64,000 bases of DNA from Timema cristinae. Lineage: Eukaryota; Arthropoda; Insecta; Phasmatodea; Timematidae. Every line of letters begins with the position of its first letter. Within the stretch, counting starts at the first letter, position 1. A program made the translations under genes and the position numbers. The notes below the pieces were generated by a model that did not search any database, was not told where the DNA came from, and was given only the letters and a program-made list of their open reading frames with translations. Positions 10,150 through 20,764 of this stretch are shown here, piece by piece. The DNA lies in assembly GCA_039000515.1 (NCBI GenBank), contig JBCFYV010000024.1, positions 12,624,802 to 12,688,801 on the forward strand. The letters are read 5' to 3'.

Positions 10150-10965
10150 ATCTCAAACATTCACAGATTACTGGGAGGATGAGGTGCAGGACAGGCCGAC
10201 ATACGATACAAACATTGGAAGATTACTGGGAGGATGAGGTGCAGGACAGGCCGACCCACGATACAAACATTGGAAGATTACTGGGAGGATGAGGTGCAGG
10301 ACAGGCCGACCCACGATACAAACATTGGAAGATTACTGGGAGGACGTGGTGCAAGACAGGCCAACACACGATACAAATATTGGAAGATTACTAAGAGGAA
10401 ATGGTGCAAGACGGGCCACACACAGAGAAAAACACAGATTACTAAGAGGAAATGGTGCAAGACGGGCCACACACAAGAGAAAAACACAGATTACTAAGAG
10501 GAAATTGTGTAAGACGGCCACACACAAGAGCAAAACACAGATTACTAAGAGGAAATGGTGTAAGACGGGCCACACACAAGAGAAAAACACAGATTACTAA
10601 GAGGAAATGGTGTAAGACGGGCCACACACAAGAGAAAAACACAGATTACTAAGAGGAAATGGTGCTAGACGGGCTACACACAGGAGAAAAACACAGATTA
10701 CTAAGAGGAAATGGTGCAAGACGGGCCACACACAGGAGAAAACACAGATTACTAAGAGGAAATGGTGCAAGACGGGCCACACACAGGAGAAAAACACAGA
10801 TTACTAAGAGGAAATGGTGCAAGATGGGCCACACACAAGAGAAAAACACAGATTACTAAGAGGAAATGGTGCAAGACGGGCCACACACAGGAGAAAAACA
10901 CAGATTACTAAGAGGAAATGGTGCAAGACGGGCCACACACAGGAGAAAAACACAGATTACTAAGA
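10150..10965. repeat. Minisatellite C, 55-bp then 52-bp units
   Basis: Two related unit types occur in order. About four 55-bp units (GATTACTGGGAGGATGAG, GTGCAGGACAGGCCGAC, ACGATACAAACATTG) occupy 10150-10385. About eleven 52-bp units (GATTACTAAGAGGAAATG, GTGCAAGACGGGCCACAC, AAGAGAAAAACACA) occupy 10385-10965. The first halves align (GATTACT...GAGG...GGTGCA-GAC-GGCC), so the second type derives from the first or from a common ancestor. The 51-104 codon frames on both strands are by-products of repetition. Confidence 0.93.
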
Positions 10966-11194
10966 TTATATACTGTACATGTGTTTTGTAGTGGCCAGTG
11001 GCCCTTTACTACACCAGGCTGGCACTTGTTAAGTTGTAATGCAAGACGGAGAGTGTGTGGGGCCAAGTCAGCTGACTTACTTATCACGTACCGTCAATTG
11101 TTTGGCATGAACAAAATCAACAACCAGTTGACTTTTTCCGTGCGTGCTCCGACTTGCATGCCTTTAAGATTTGCATTTAGTCATTTAGTAGAAA

Positions 11195-11600
11195 ATGAGC
11201 GACCTCAGGTTAATGTCCTGTGAGTTTGTCACAGAATTTATTTACAAAATGAATGTTTATGGAAGATCAAAAGTAGAGGTTATTCTGACAAGCAAAAAAA
11301 AAACGCTGCATATAGAATTTCAACCAATACATTAAAATAAGTTGATTCGCAGGCAAATAAAGATCCGTTATAGAAAAAAATTAATTCATTAAGAACGTGC
11401 TTCCGAAAGGAACTAAAAAAGTATAATGCCTCACTTAGGTCAGGAACTGATACCGAAGAAATTCAGAATCCAGATTTATGGCACTTTGACCTGCTACTTT
11501 TTCTGGCCGATCAAGAAACCCCAAGGCAGGATTGCAGAGATAATATTGAAGACAAAATTGTCATTCTAATTAGTGAGGTAGTAGAAAATTGAGATAAACT
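11195..11600 (+). pseudogene. MADF-domain protein of a PIF/Harbinger element, decayed
   Basis: The frame starting near ATG 11215 gives SCEFVTEFIY, then after a frame change NAAYRISTNTLK, LRTCFRKELKKYNASLRSG and PDLWHFDLLLFLADQETPR. This order is that of a MADF (Myb/SANT-like) DNA-binding domain: an N-terminal F-x-x-x-F helix, then R-KELK-Y--SLRSG-GTD, then P-LW-FD-L-FL-DQE-PR. In-frame stops after NTLK and before KKINSL show it is dead. Such proteins are the usual second ORF of animal PIF/Harbinger transposons. The antisense transposase at 11774 supports that reading. A later part of the same protein may lie at 12630-13045. Confidence 0.6.
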
Positions 11601-11773
11601 AATATATAAATAATCATTTTATTTTCATACAAATTTAAATGGTTATAAAATGCGCATGTTGTAAGTTTATTAATTGTGAAAAGTAATGCTCATGTTTCTA
11701 GGTCAAAAACAATTTTTATAATAACTAATAAACAAAATGTATTATTTTGATATACAGTATAGTTAACATTATT

Positions 11774-12560
11774 CTAATGAATCATATTATCTTGCCAACT
11801 AACTTTTCCTTCGTCATTGAAATATTGAAGAAAAAGGTTTCGTGAATCACTTGCTTCTCGTACAAAATATCTATTATGTCCACGCTGTAGTCTACAAACT
11901 GCATCTGGATTCATTTGCAATCTAATATTTATTTCAGATTCCTCCCGGTCCTCATTGTCTGAACAGTCTGTTGAAATATATGAGTTACTGCACTTTCTGC
12001 GTAAAAAATTATGTAAAACGGCACAGGTCAAAATCAACAAGATCTACGCGATCTAATCGTAAATTAATGTCTGTATGTAAATTATGAAATCGAGCAGCCA
12101 TATGCCAAACACATTTTCAATGATCCTGCGTGCTCTAAATAAGAGTACTTAGTTGCCTTTTTTTTTCTCTGATTAGATTTCCTTGTGGGAATGGTTTTAA
12201 AAAATCTAGGCCTAAACAAAATGTCCGTCTCCAATGAAAATATATGGAAGTTCTATAATACTATTTTTGACTGTTTTAGGTTTAAGTAAATTTAACTGTT
12301 TATTTACCAGTTTTTTTTTTGTTATTTTGTTTTGTCAATTACACCTCCATCGGAAACCCGTCCATTTGTTCCCATTTTGTACTAATCAATTGTAATTTGC
12401 ATTTGCAATTGCCCTTAGTACCAAACTATTATAACCTTTATAATTCCACAAATATTATTCACTTACTGGTGGAGGTGTTATTCTTATATGTTGTCCATCT
12501 ATACATCCCAATCAATTTGGAAACTGCCATTTGATTTCAAACTGGTTGCAATTTTACTTC
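11774..12560 (-). pseudogene. PIF/Harbinger transposase (HARBI1-like), decayed
   Basis: Reading down the minus strand, WQFPNCLGCIDGQHIRI-like residues (frame-shifted) lie near 12530-12480. This is the first catalytic Asp block (C-DG-HI) of DDE_Tnp_4 enzymes. A G-NGR-SDGGV-like segment follows near 12350. Next comes FRARRIIENVFGI at 12150-12110, and then ILTCAVLHNFLRRKC after 12040, ending YFVREASDSR near 11860. The order and spacing match the C-terminal half of Harbinger transposases, which cut and paste at TWA sites. Several frameshifts and stops interrupt it. Only 11774-12040 is a continuous frame (88 codons). It lies antisense to, and between, the two MADF-partner pieces. Confidence 0.75.
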
Positions 12561-12629
12561 ACTCTTGCTCTGTTGTAGGAAACTGCAATCACATTAAACA
12601 AAAAATATATTTATTGTTTTATATTGTTT

Positions 12630-13045
12630 CATAGTGAACAAGATGTTGATATTATTGATGAAGAAAATCGTGTAGATGATATAAACGAACCAGGTGAGCC
12701 ATCTAGACCCAAAAGTGCCGATTCTCATGCCTCAACCTCAACTTCTGGAATCGTTTCGCAATCCTCATAGATAAATACATCTACAACTTCTGAGAAGAGA
12801 AAAAGGGATCGCTCTGATAAGGTTTTAGAAACTATAGCAAATTCCTTGCAATCCAAACCTCAGGGGCAAACTGAAACAGTTGGAAATTATGATTCATATG
12901 GACAGCATATAGCCCAAGAGCTATAAGCTACAATATAGCTACAAGATCTTCCATCAGAAATGGCACTATTGCAAAAGAATTATAAATTAAGCAATTTCAT
13001 CAATTCCCCTACAGTCCTCCACAGCAAAGGTTGGACAATATTATT
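12630..13045 (+). pseudogene. C-terminal part of the Harbinger partner protein, decayed
   Basis: The frame reads DVDIIDEENRVDDINEPGEP, then a Ser/Thr-rich stretch and EKRKRDRSD, then GQHIAQEL and LPSEMALLQKNYKLSNFI. An acidic and Ser-rich linker followed by a G-x-x-(V/I)A-x-x-L...LP---ALL-K--I--I-F tail is typical of the MADF-containing second ORF of Harbinger elements. Two in-frame stops are visible. A splice-acceptor-like TTTCATAG precedes it at about 12633. Joining it to the upstream MADF piece by GT-AG rules does not keep the frame, so the link between the two is inferred. Confidence 0.5.
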
Positions 13046-14290
13046 CACAATTTCTGTCAAATGATGACTTTAAATAACATTAGTAACAATGGTAAATAAG
13101 ATTTTTTATATAATATTAATTGTTACTACTATTTTAAATGATATATAAAATTTTCGAACGTCAATTATTTTAAATGAAGTTCAAGTTATTTATATTAAAA
13201 AGACTTATTTATCATGTAAAAAAAAAATCCATAGCTTCATTTTGAACTAAATCAAAAAGCAATCTACTAAAAATTTAAAATATTATAAAACACATCAGCA
13301 AACTACCCTCAAATGTATTTGTTTTGGAAAAATAAGCATTAGCTTATATTATTGTTTATCATATAAAATAATCCTTATATTAACCAGTTTTGTACAAAAT
13401 CATTGCTGATGTTTTCAAAAAATTTCACATTTTTCAAAAATCATAAAAGAATTTTATAACAAGTACAAGTATAGTTTCAAATATTTTAAATAAAATACTT
13501 GTAGCAATAAAAAATAAATGGGTGGGTACCTTTGGAGGGGGCATGGCCCCCCTGGATACCTTTTCAGCCAAATAACCCTTGTTTTGACCACTTTTTTCTA
13601 ACTATTTTCTTTTTTATTACTATAATAGCCGTTACTGCTGCAGCTAATGTGTGTTGGTCGGCCATGTTTATTTTTCAAAACTGACAATAAAACTATAGTG
13701 TATAACGGAATGTCAATGGGCTCCGTTGGTTTCCGTCTTGCATTACAACTTAACAACTGTACAAGTAAAACGAGAGATAAGGAGTGTCTGTGCCAGCCTA
13801 TAGACGCCATGTCACCTGGAAAAGAGGAGGGCATTAAGCTGGCAATCGTTGAGTTCATTATGAGACGAAGCTGGAAAAAAAATCACATCCTTGCGATTTT
13901 GAAATATTTAAAAAAAAAATGTTTTCTGCATTCCCATTGTCTTTTATAAATACACATTTCAAACAATTAAGCTACATTCCCAAATTTTTTTAGGTCAAAG
14001 TTTCTCCGATAAGATGATTTAACGTATTTTAAAAGAATTATTAAATGAGTTTCAATTTTTCCCACTCACTTTGTTAAAACTCTGTATACAGTAATTTAAG
14101 TTGCTGCACAACAAATATGTACCTCTTCAATAATAATTTCAATCATATAGTTTGAAATCCGAAACGGTGAACAGACAGACAGGCAAAGCCGTCACTATTG
14201 TCTAGCCTATTTTCTAGGTTTCAAATTCAGACCAAGTGTTACTATGTTTTTTTTTTTGTTTTTTAATTTTCACATATTTCTCGAAGTAAA
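13046..14290. other. AT-rich DNA with a GC-rich palindromic motif near 13530
   Basis: No gene is recognised. At 13518-13558 a hairpin-like GGAGGGGGCATGGCCCCCCT stands out; a similar motif occurs at about 25721, where it sits in a repetitive element. The overlapping frames 13598-13949 on both strands have no recognisable domain. Confidence 0.45.
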
Positions 14291-14429
14291 TGCAGAGATT
14301 TGCCACAAGTGGTTCAACTTTTATCATTTCTCTATTAATGTTAACATGCAGGCCTGATGGAACATGTAAAATAAATAAATATAAGTAAAATACAAATTTA
14401 ATAAGAAGCGCCTAGCAACTATAAAAGTT

Positions 14430-14600
14430 ACTAGATCTACTTTCACGTATTCATACTCAGTCATGTGATCTGCATCTGTAGACTTTAATAGATAATATAA
14501 ATAACTATAAAATGACATCAATAAAATACATTTTATCAATTTAGGCCGCAACAAATATGTTAGTATTTTCTAAACGGACCATATTATGAAAATTGGACCA
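14430..14600 (+). repeat. Dispersed repeat, copy 2
   Basis: This segment resembles 125-275: CACGTATTCATACTCAGTC, then CATGTGATCTGCAT, then ATGAAAATTGGACC near the end. The type is unknown. Confidence 0.5.
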
Positions 14601-14701
14601 TATATTACAAAATAACATAATTGGAAGATAGATTAAATAGCAAAGCGATTATAGCCGCATCTAGTTATAATATTTTTAAAGTTAAAAAATAACACCTAGA
14701 C

Positions 14702-15285
14702 TCTGTTCATGATAGGTTTTTACCTGGATTACAGTTCAAAAATCATACGTTTAGGTTTTGGGTTGCCAACACTTGTAAAATATCACTGTTTTGTTATAAA
14801 TGTAAAGTTTTTTAATTACTGGTCATATTATAATTTAAAATAACGCAAACTTAAGTTTTCTCACACTATTTAATTATTTTTAATAAGTTCTTTTTACCCA
14901 ATACGAAACAATATTTTAAACATAATTTAAAGTACTTATTCTTTGCTTTGGAATGTTATCTATAATGTGTAATCAATCACATGGTTTAAATTCGTCGGTC
15001 ACCATTTTGAAGCTATATTTGTTAGACCGTTTGTGAAAGTGCTGTGAATAATAATTTTTTTTAAGTTGAATTAAACGTTAAATAAGCTTTGTGTCCGACC
15101 TCAAATAAATATATAAATAATATTGGCCTAAATTACTGTGGTTAACTATCCCATTCATACATTAACATGTTTTTATTACATTTATCTAAAGTGATATGTG
15201 TCAGCTGTTGGTTAGGGATATATTAGGGACTATTTTAGTAACTTTATGATCTGTCATCCAAGTAAACTAAGGCCGTGAATGTACT
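14702..15285 (+). mobile_element. MITE unit 1 of an inverted pair
   Basis: Its own ends are inverted repeats of each other: TTCATGATAGGTTTTTACC on the left; TGTCATCCAAGTAAAC and GGCCGTGAATGTAC on the right. The whole 584-bp unit recurs in reverse orientation at 15982-17066, for example GTTTAGGTTTTGGGTTGCC against GGCAACACAAAACCTAAAC. No transposase is present. Units 1 and 2 are separated by about 700 bp. Confidence 0.75.
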
Positions 15286-15981
15286 ATAGACACGGGAATC
15301 GAACTTAGGTTCATTTCCCGTGTTTAGGTGTCATTTTTCGATTTTAAGAATATATTTGGAAGAAATATATTCTTTAGAAAACTTTATTTGAAGTAATCGT
15401 ACAGTTCAATGCGTTCAAACATATCAAAGCAATTTTTATTCACAGGTAAATTTCTGATTAATAGGCACATTTAAAAATGATGTAATGTATATGTTGTAGG
15501 TATCCGCCTTAGATTAATACTATATTGCCGAGATAGTGAGTGATAAATTTAATTTTCACGTAATGTAAAGTTGTAACTGGTAGCCAACATGATGTACTTA
15601 ACTCAAAGTTAGAAGTTATGTTTCGTGAAATGTACTATTTGTAGTAGTGGTAAGTGCACCTGACTACGAACCTAGGGGTCCCGGGATCAATTCCCAGCTG
15701 GCACTTTGGGTGTTTTTTTTCCGAAACGGGAACTACCCCAACGGTCACCAGGGCTTAGTTAATTAGGCTTAAGTTATGTTTAACTGTTTCCACACTCCCT
15801 TAATCACTATCACAATCATCTCATCTCATCGGGACACGAAAAGATCCTCCACGGGAAGGAGGTACGATTAGTACATTCGAGCTGAACAACGAACGGTACA
15901 TTGCGCGTCTGGGGTATATCCACGCGCGCCATATTATATTATTATCTCTCAGCCAATTATGTTGTAAGCAACACCTTTAAG
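15286..15981 (+). repeat. tRNA-derived SINE (family 3) at about 15640-15950, between the MITE pair
   Basis: A tRNA-like head (GTAGTGGTAAGTGCACCTG, then GGTCCCGGGATCAATTCCC as B box) is followed by a GC-richer body that includes GGGACACGAAAAGATCCTCC and ends near 15950. A second piece with GGGAATCGAAC lies near 15295 and resembles the sequence after the tRNA-like head at 42591. The rest of the interval is AT-rich. Confidence 0.5.
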
Positions 15982-16634
15982 TCATTCACGAGCTAAGTTT
16001 ACCTGGATGATAGCTCGAAATGTTACTAGAAGTAATCCCTAATATATCACTACACCAACAGCTGACATCTATCACTTTGGATGACTGTAATGAAAACAGA
16101 TGGTAATATGGTGATAGTTAACCACAGTAATTTAGGCCAATATTATTTATATATTTATTTAAGGTCGGACACAAAGTGTATTTATAGTTTTATTCCCCTA
16201 AAAAAAATATTCACACCACTTTCACACACACTTCTAACGGACATAGTTTCAAAATGGCGACTGGCGAATCTAAACCATATGATTGAACATAACGGTAAAC
16301 AAGTTTTTTACAGTGATGCAGACACGCAGTTGATTAAAATATTTTATTCAGTTAAATATTTAGAAATACGATAAAATAATCATAAAATCATTTATTGTAT
16401 GTAAAAAAAGACAACAATTTTTTCTTTTCCAAGTAAAAACGATGCCTTTATTAAAAGGTATTGATTTGTGCACTATATTACACAAAATCAGTAACGTTCC
16501 AAAGCGAAAAATAAGTACTTTTAATTATGTTTAAAATATTGTTTCGAGTTGGATAAAAAGAAATTATTTTAAAAAATGAAATAGTATGAGAAAACTTAAG
16601 TTTACGTTATTTTAAATGTAATATATAACAGGTA

Positions 16635-16674
<40 letters not shown>

Positions 16675-17066
16675 GCACCGCGTCTTACTACCCGTTCGGG
16701 TTATACGCACTTACGCTAATGTGTAATGGTAGGGTGATTGTGAGATGAAATGGAGGACCTACAGTTTAACGTGGAATCCGAACCACGGTGGAGGCCTGGC
16801 ATTCCCCACATTCACAAGATGTCTTGTCAGAGGTGAAGGAAGGGTTTGGTAATCAGATAAATTTGTGCCGGGACCGAGGATTGAACCCCGGACCCCAGTA
16901 CAGAAGTCCGACAACTTAGCCCTAGACCACCAGGTCACCTAACAGGTAATTAAAGATCTTTACATTTATAACAAAACTGTGATCTTTTACAAGTGTTGGC
17001 AACACAAAACCTAAACATATGATTTTAGATCTGTCATCCTGGTAAAAACCTATCGTGAACGGAATA
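15982..17066 (-). mobile_element. MITE unit 2 of an inverted pair, split by a SINE
   Basis: It matches unit 1 in reverse orientation along its length (ACCACAGTAATTTAGGCCAA, AGGTCGGACACAAAG, TTTTACAAGTGTTGGCAAC). It is longer than unit 1 for two reasons. A SINE occupies 16639-16939. About 190 bp of sequence near 16290-16485 is absent from unit 1. The reading frame at 16081-16374 is coincidental. Confidence 0.75.
16639..16939 (-). repeat. SINE family 1, full length
   Basis: Read on the minus strand it begins GGTGACCTGGTGGTCTAGGG (box A region). It has a B box (GGGTTCAATCC-like) about 50 bp later, a body with GACAAGACATCTTGTGAATG, and the tail ACCCGAACGGGTAGTAAGAC followed by (AAT)n. A 13-bp target duplication TAACAGGTAATTA flanks it (16626-16638 and 16940-16952). 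It inserted into MITE unit 2. Confidence 0.92.
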
Positions 17067-17244
17067 TACACAGATATTTAGTACTTCATTTGCTGATTCG
17101 AATGTTCAAACGCCTTCTTCAGTATAAATTAGTTCGTCTGCTCACGTCTCGTAAACATCAAATCATCGTAGCCTCTTACCACACTCTATTTTGTAACACC
17201 AGTTAAGCTTCTATTGCAAATATCTGAAAAGCTAATCAACCAAG

Positions 17245-17855
17245 GAGGAGTTTTGGGGCTTCAGCCCCCCCCCCTCCCCCCCACCTTCCCGAAATTTTGT
17301 GAACAAAATATATATATATGGCTTTATTTATGGTTCAAACAATATCAAAATTAAGATACAAGTACAAACTAGGGGGCTGTGTGGCTGTGTTACCATAAAA
17401 AGCACTTGAGATAGAGGTGTTTAATATTTAGAAATTTTCCTAGGTTTCGGCAGTTAGGGGAATATGTTGCCATAAAAAAACACTTCATATATCTTCTAAA
17501 GGTGTTTAGTATCTGGAAATTTTCCTACCCTTTGGCTATAGTGGCTTTGGTTATAGTGCCATAAAAAACACTTCGGATAGCTTCTAGAGGTGTTTAATAT
17601 TTAGAATTTTTCTCAGCCTACGGCAGTAATGGGGATATGTTGCCATAAAAAAATACTTCATTTAGCTTCTAGATGGGTTTAATATTTAGCCTTTTTCTTA
17701 GCCTTCGGCAGTTAGGGGGTTATTTTGCCATTAAGAAAAAAAAACGATAGCTTCTATAACGGTTTATCATTTAGAATGTTTTCTAGTTTCCAGCAATTGG
17801 GGTATGTGCCCACCAAACCCCCCCTTGAAATTATTGGCTGTCTACGGCCTTGTAA
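17245..17855. repeat. Repetitive element with about five internal 84-88-bp repeats
   Basis: Between two C-rich edges (GGGGCTTCAGCCCCCC near 17258 and ACCCCCCCTTGAAATTATTGG near 17817) are about five tandem units. The blocks are GCCATAAAAAACACTTC, GATAGCTTCTAGAGGTG, TTTAATATTTAGAA and CGGCAGTTAGGGG. Diverged units of the same type occur inside 25693-26070. No coding content. It is probably a non-autonomous DNA transposon, but clear ends were not found. Confidence 0.6.
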
Positions 17856-18440
17856 TCAACTCTAATTTCTCAAGTTTAATTTTAGTGAAATGTTTGTTTA
17901 TAATCAGTCATAATTCATTGGATATATTTTGTTCTAGTTGTTGCGTTACGTAAATTCTGATGTTGCTTTAAGTGAACATTAAGGAAGTTATGATTTCCCA
18001 TAATAATGTAGTTGGATACGTTTTATTCGGTGGGTTTTAAAAATATACTTAAATAAAAACCATAACTTCTTAAATAATTCTATAAATGGTTTTACATTGT
18101 CAAAAAAATTGTTTTGTAGATCTTAAAGTAGTGTTTTTGTAAATATATTTTTATTAAATCGTCTACAACTGAGAAAATTTTGTTTATTCACGAAAATATC
18201 CAGTAGAAATCTTCATGTCGGGATGTAGATTGAAAAGGTTCGTGTCAATATAGAACAGCAAACAAGAAAATCGGGCATTTTGAAATGCAACGCAATATTG
18301 TCCAGGGGAAAATAATAAAATGAGTGCGTATGCTCGTCAGCGGAAAAGGGTGTTATTAATACATAGACAAGAGGCCTCGCAGGTTCAACTGTTCATTTTA
18401 TTTCCACTCATTCTATGTTGTACATTAATTTCTAAGGACA
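17856..18440. other. No recognised feature
   Basis: AT-rich sequence without recognisable genes or repeats. Confidence 0.5.
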
Positions 18441-18537
18441 GTATGCAAGAACGTATAGAGTGAATGCTTAGTGGACCTATAGTGTGCTAGAGACCACACT
18501 ATAGGTCCACTAAGCATTCACTAACGTTCTTGCATAC
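18441..18537. repeat. Long near-perfect hairpin, 46- and 43-nt arms
   Basis: 18441-18486 (starting GTATGCAAGAACGT) pairs with 18495-18537 (ending ACGTTCTTGCATAC) around an 8-nt loop CTAGAGAC. The only irregularity is ATAGA on the left opposite TA on the right. Weaker pairing continues outside (CTAAGGACA against AGCCCTAGG). It could be a palindromic MITE or a microRNA-type precursor; nothing here decides between them. Confidence 0.9.
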
Positions 18538-18699
18538 AGCCCTAGGTGTGATAGTGTGTAGTGTGCTGAAGTACGTCAAGATAAGATGCAACCCGCTTTG
18601 AAAAATAGCTTCGAATTCACCAAGTAAGCAGCTTTATTAAGTTATCAGCACTATACCATCCATAGTGCAATTAAGGTGGTATTTAGGAAACGCGAGAAA

Positions 18700-19012
18700 A
18701 TACCAGTGTTTTTATAATTTTTATATCAACACTTTTTTTGGGTCAAAATAAATCAAATATTGCTTCAGTACAAACATAGAGTTTAATCCCCCCCACCCCC
18801 AATCATGGTGACCTCAACAGTAATTGTTGAATATCAGTCAACGGTGTCCTTGAATTTAATGACTACTTTCATAATGGCACTATGCTCATGACAGATATTA
18901 ATAACTGTTGATACCAACATGTGAATAAAATTAAACTCTATATTTGTACTGAAACAATATTTCATTTGTTTTGGCCAAAAGCATGTTTTACTGTAAAAAC
19001 TGGAAAAAAACG
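18700..19012. mobile_element. Fold-back MITE, copy 2
   Basis: The arms 18700-18792 and 18928-19012 are inverted (CAAATATTGCTTCAGTAC against GTACTGAAACAATATTTC; ATAGAGTTTAAT against ATTAAACTCTAT). The arms and centre resemble copy 1 at 4011-4342 (AACTGTTGATACCAACATGT against AACTGTTAATAACACCATGT). A C-run at 18788-18800 interrupts the inner left arm. Confidence 0.7.
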
Positions 19013-19650
19013 TTGGTCTTCTATAGTTTTACTTACTTTCCCACCTTATTAAGAAATGTCGGCCTTCACGTCAATAGTTGGCCCAGCTCCAAGAAGAGAC
19101 AGAGAGGGCAGTTTGGAATATAAGATTCTCTATCATTGTTACAAAGATAGTTTAGTTTGATGGATTAGAGAAGATTAGATTAATAAATAGTAGTCATAAA
19201 GAACAGATATACCTGTGTATAATTTTGGTGCGACACGTCCAACATCGGGTTATTAATGGCCTAAACTGAGGGAGAAGGTATGAAAAGGATGAAAAGATCT
19301 GTGATAAATAGATCGTCTTTAGCGCGGACGGTCGCGATTTAACACTGCCTCATCATGGCTTACTGGGTTAGTGCATTTTGAGAACATTTCGAGCAAAGGC
19401 TTGTATGATTAATCGAAAAGTGTTTATATTACTCATCGGTGGTCTCTTCGTCTGAGACATAAAGCTCGCCATTGACTGGAGGTCAAGGTTCAAATCTTAG
19501 CCAGGTTTACTGGTATGAGGCAGGGAGCGTACCACTCTTCTTCCACACCAATTTGACTGCATTTCCTCTAAGTTAACCTTCTCTTAAATTAAGTTGTTAA
19601 TAATCTTATTATTGAAAGCTAGATAAAAAAGTATTGTTTATTAATACTTA
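19013..19650. other. Mostly unique sequence with a tRNA-like relic
   Basis: At 19440-19510 there is a possible tRNA-derived SINE head (GTGGTCTCTTCGTCTGAG, then GTCAAGGTTCAAATC as B box). The rest shows nothing recognisable. Confidence 0.35.
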
Positions 19651-19920
19651 CCCGCCTCGGTGGCGTAGTTAGCTAACGCGCTTTTCGTGTTGAGCTCGAC
19701 TGCTGAGGACGGGGAGATCGAGTTTTGAATCTCGATTGGCTGAACTGGGGTGGTTTTTCCTAAATTGTTTTCCCCTCTCCCTCCACGCAAATACGGGTTC
19801 ACTTCCTCTCAATTCAACTTTCCCAATTAATCATCCATTAGTGTAATTAGTACTTAAGCGTATTGCTCGGACAGGTAGTAAGGCGTGGTGCTAAATAATA
19901 ATAATATTAATAATTATTAT
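19651..19920 (+). repeat. SINE family 2, near full length
   Basis: The head is CCCGCCTCGGTGGCGTAGTT followed by AGCTAACGC (box A), with the B box near GAGTTTTGAATCTCG. The body has TTTTCCCCTCTCCCTCCACG and ATTAGTACTTAAGCG, and the end is the shared tail (GGTAGTAAGGCGTGGTGCTA) with an (AAT)-rich run. Target duplications are not clear. It is the reference for the other family 2 copies in this window. Confidence 0.85.
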
Positions 19921-20164
19921 AAAACAATGTTCTCACAGTTTACGTTAGTGTATATTTCTACTTGATAGTTCAGCTGGTTGCGCCCACATCTGTCTGATTT
20001 AAAGGCAGTGGTGCAGGAACGGGGAGGAGGGGGTGTACGGTGGTAAAGTTCACCCCCTCCCCCAAAAAAAACCCAAATAATATAATAAAATTTTAGACAA
20101 TGTAAAGGTCTTGTTGAATCAAGATACAAAGTTCACACTAAGGTAACACACACTGTTTGAAAAC

Positions 20165-20345
20165 TCTGATAGTGATACCAGATACATCAGCTACTGCAGA
20201 AAGAGGTTTTTCAATGCTTGTACGAAAAAAAAACACCATCTTCACTCCACGATAAAGCAACTTAGACTAAATCACCTTTGTCTGCTGAATGGATACCCTG
20301 AAATGCTCAACAAACTTGAAAATTGCAAAACTAGTTAGTGGTTTT
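20165..20345 (+). pseudogene. hAT transposase C-terminal dimerisation region
   Basis: The frame reads VIPDTSATAERGFSMLVRKK and then decays. The pattern P-TSATAER-FS-L-R-K is the conserved start of the hAT C-terminal dimerisation domain, as in the ZMYM/TTF-type hAT proteins, where it is normally followed by a short run to the protein end. Stops occur soon after (near 20250). Only this terminal fragment of the enzyme remains, inside the hAT element whose ends are at 20006 and 22013. Confidence 0.75.
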
Positions 20346-20764
20346 ATAGCGAGTAGCGAATATAAGGCAAAGGTTTATGGAAACCTATTTTAATTTTCAG
20401 TGTTTCATAATTCTTAGTTAAGCCACGTCAGATATAATTGTTCTTAATTTGTTTTGTGTTTATTAATTCTAATGTTTGGAATGACTAAAATAAATGAGAA
20501 AAATACACAATGGGACCATTAAATACAGGTATCCCTCGTTATACGCAATATCACTTTACGCGTTTTCACCATAACGCGATTAAGAAACAATAAAAATAAT
20601 GCATTGTCAGCATGGTTAGCAGCAGTCACCCTTGCGGTGGTGTCGTGACCTTGTACACGCACATTCCAGTGAGGACAATGATCTTTACTGTACAGTTTGG
20701 TGTTAGGGGGGGTGGTATTGGCAATATTGGAGATCCATGGGCATAAGTTAAACAGACCTGTATG

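Noticed and set aside
10234..10859. Many 66-103 codon frames
   Set aside because: By-products of minisatellite C.
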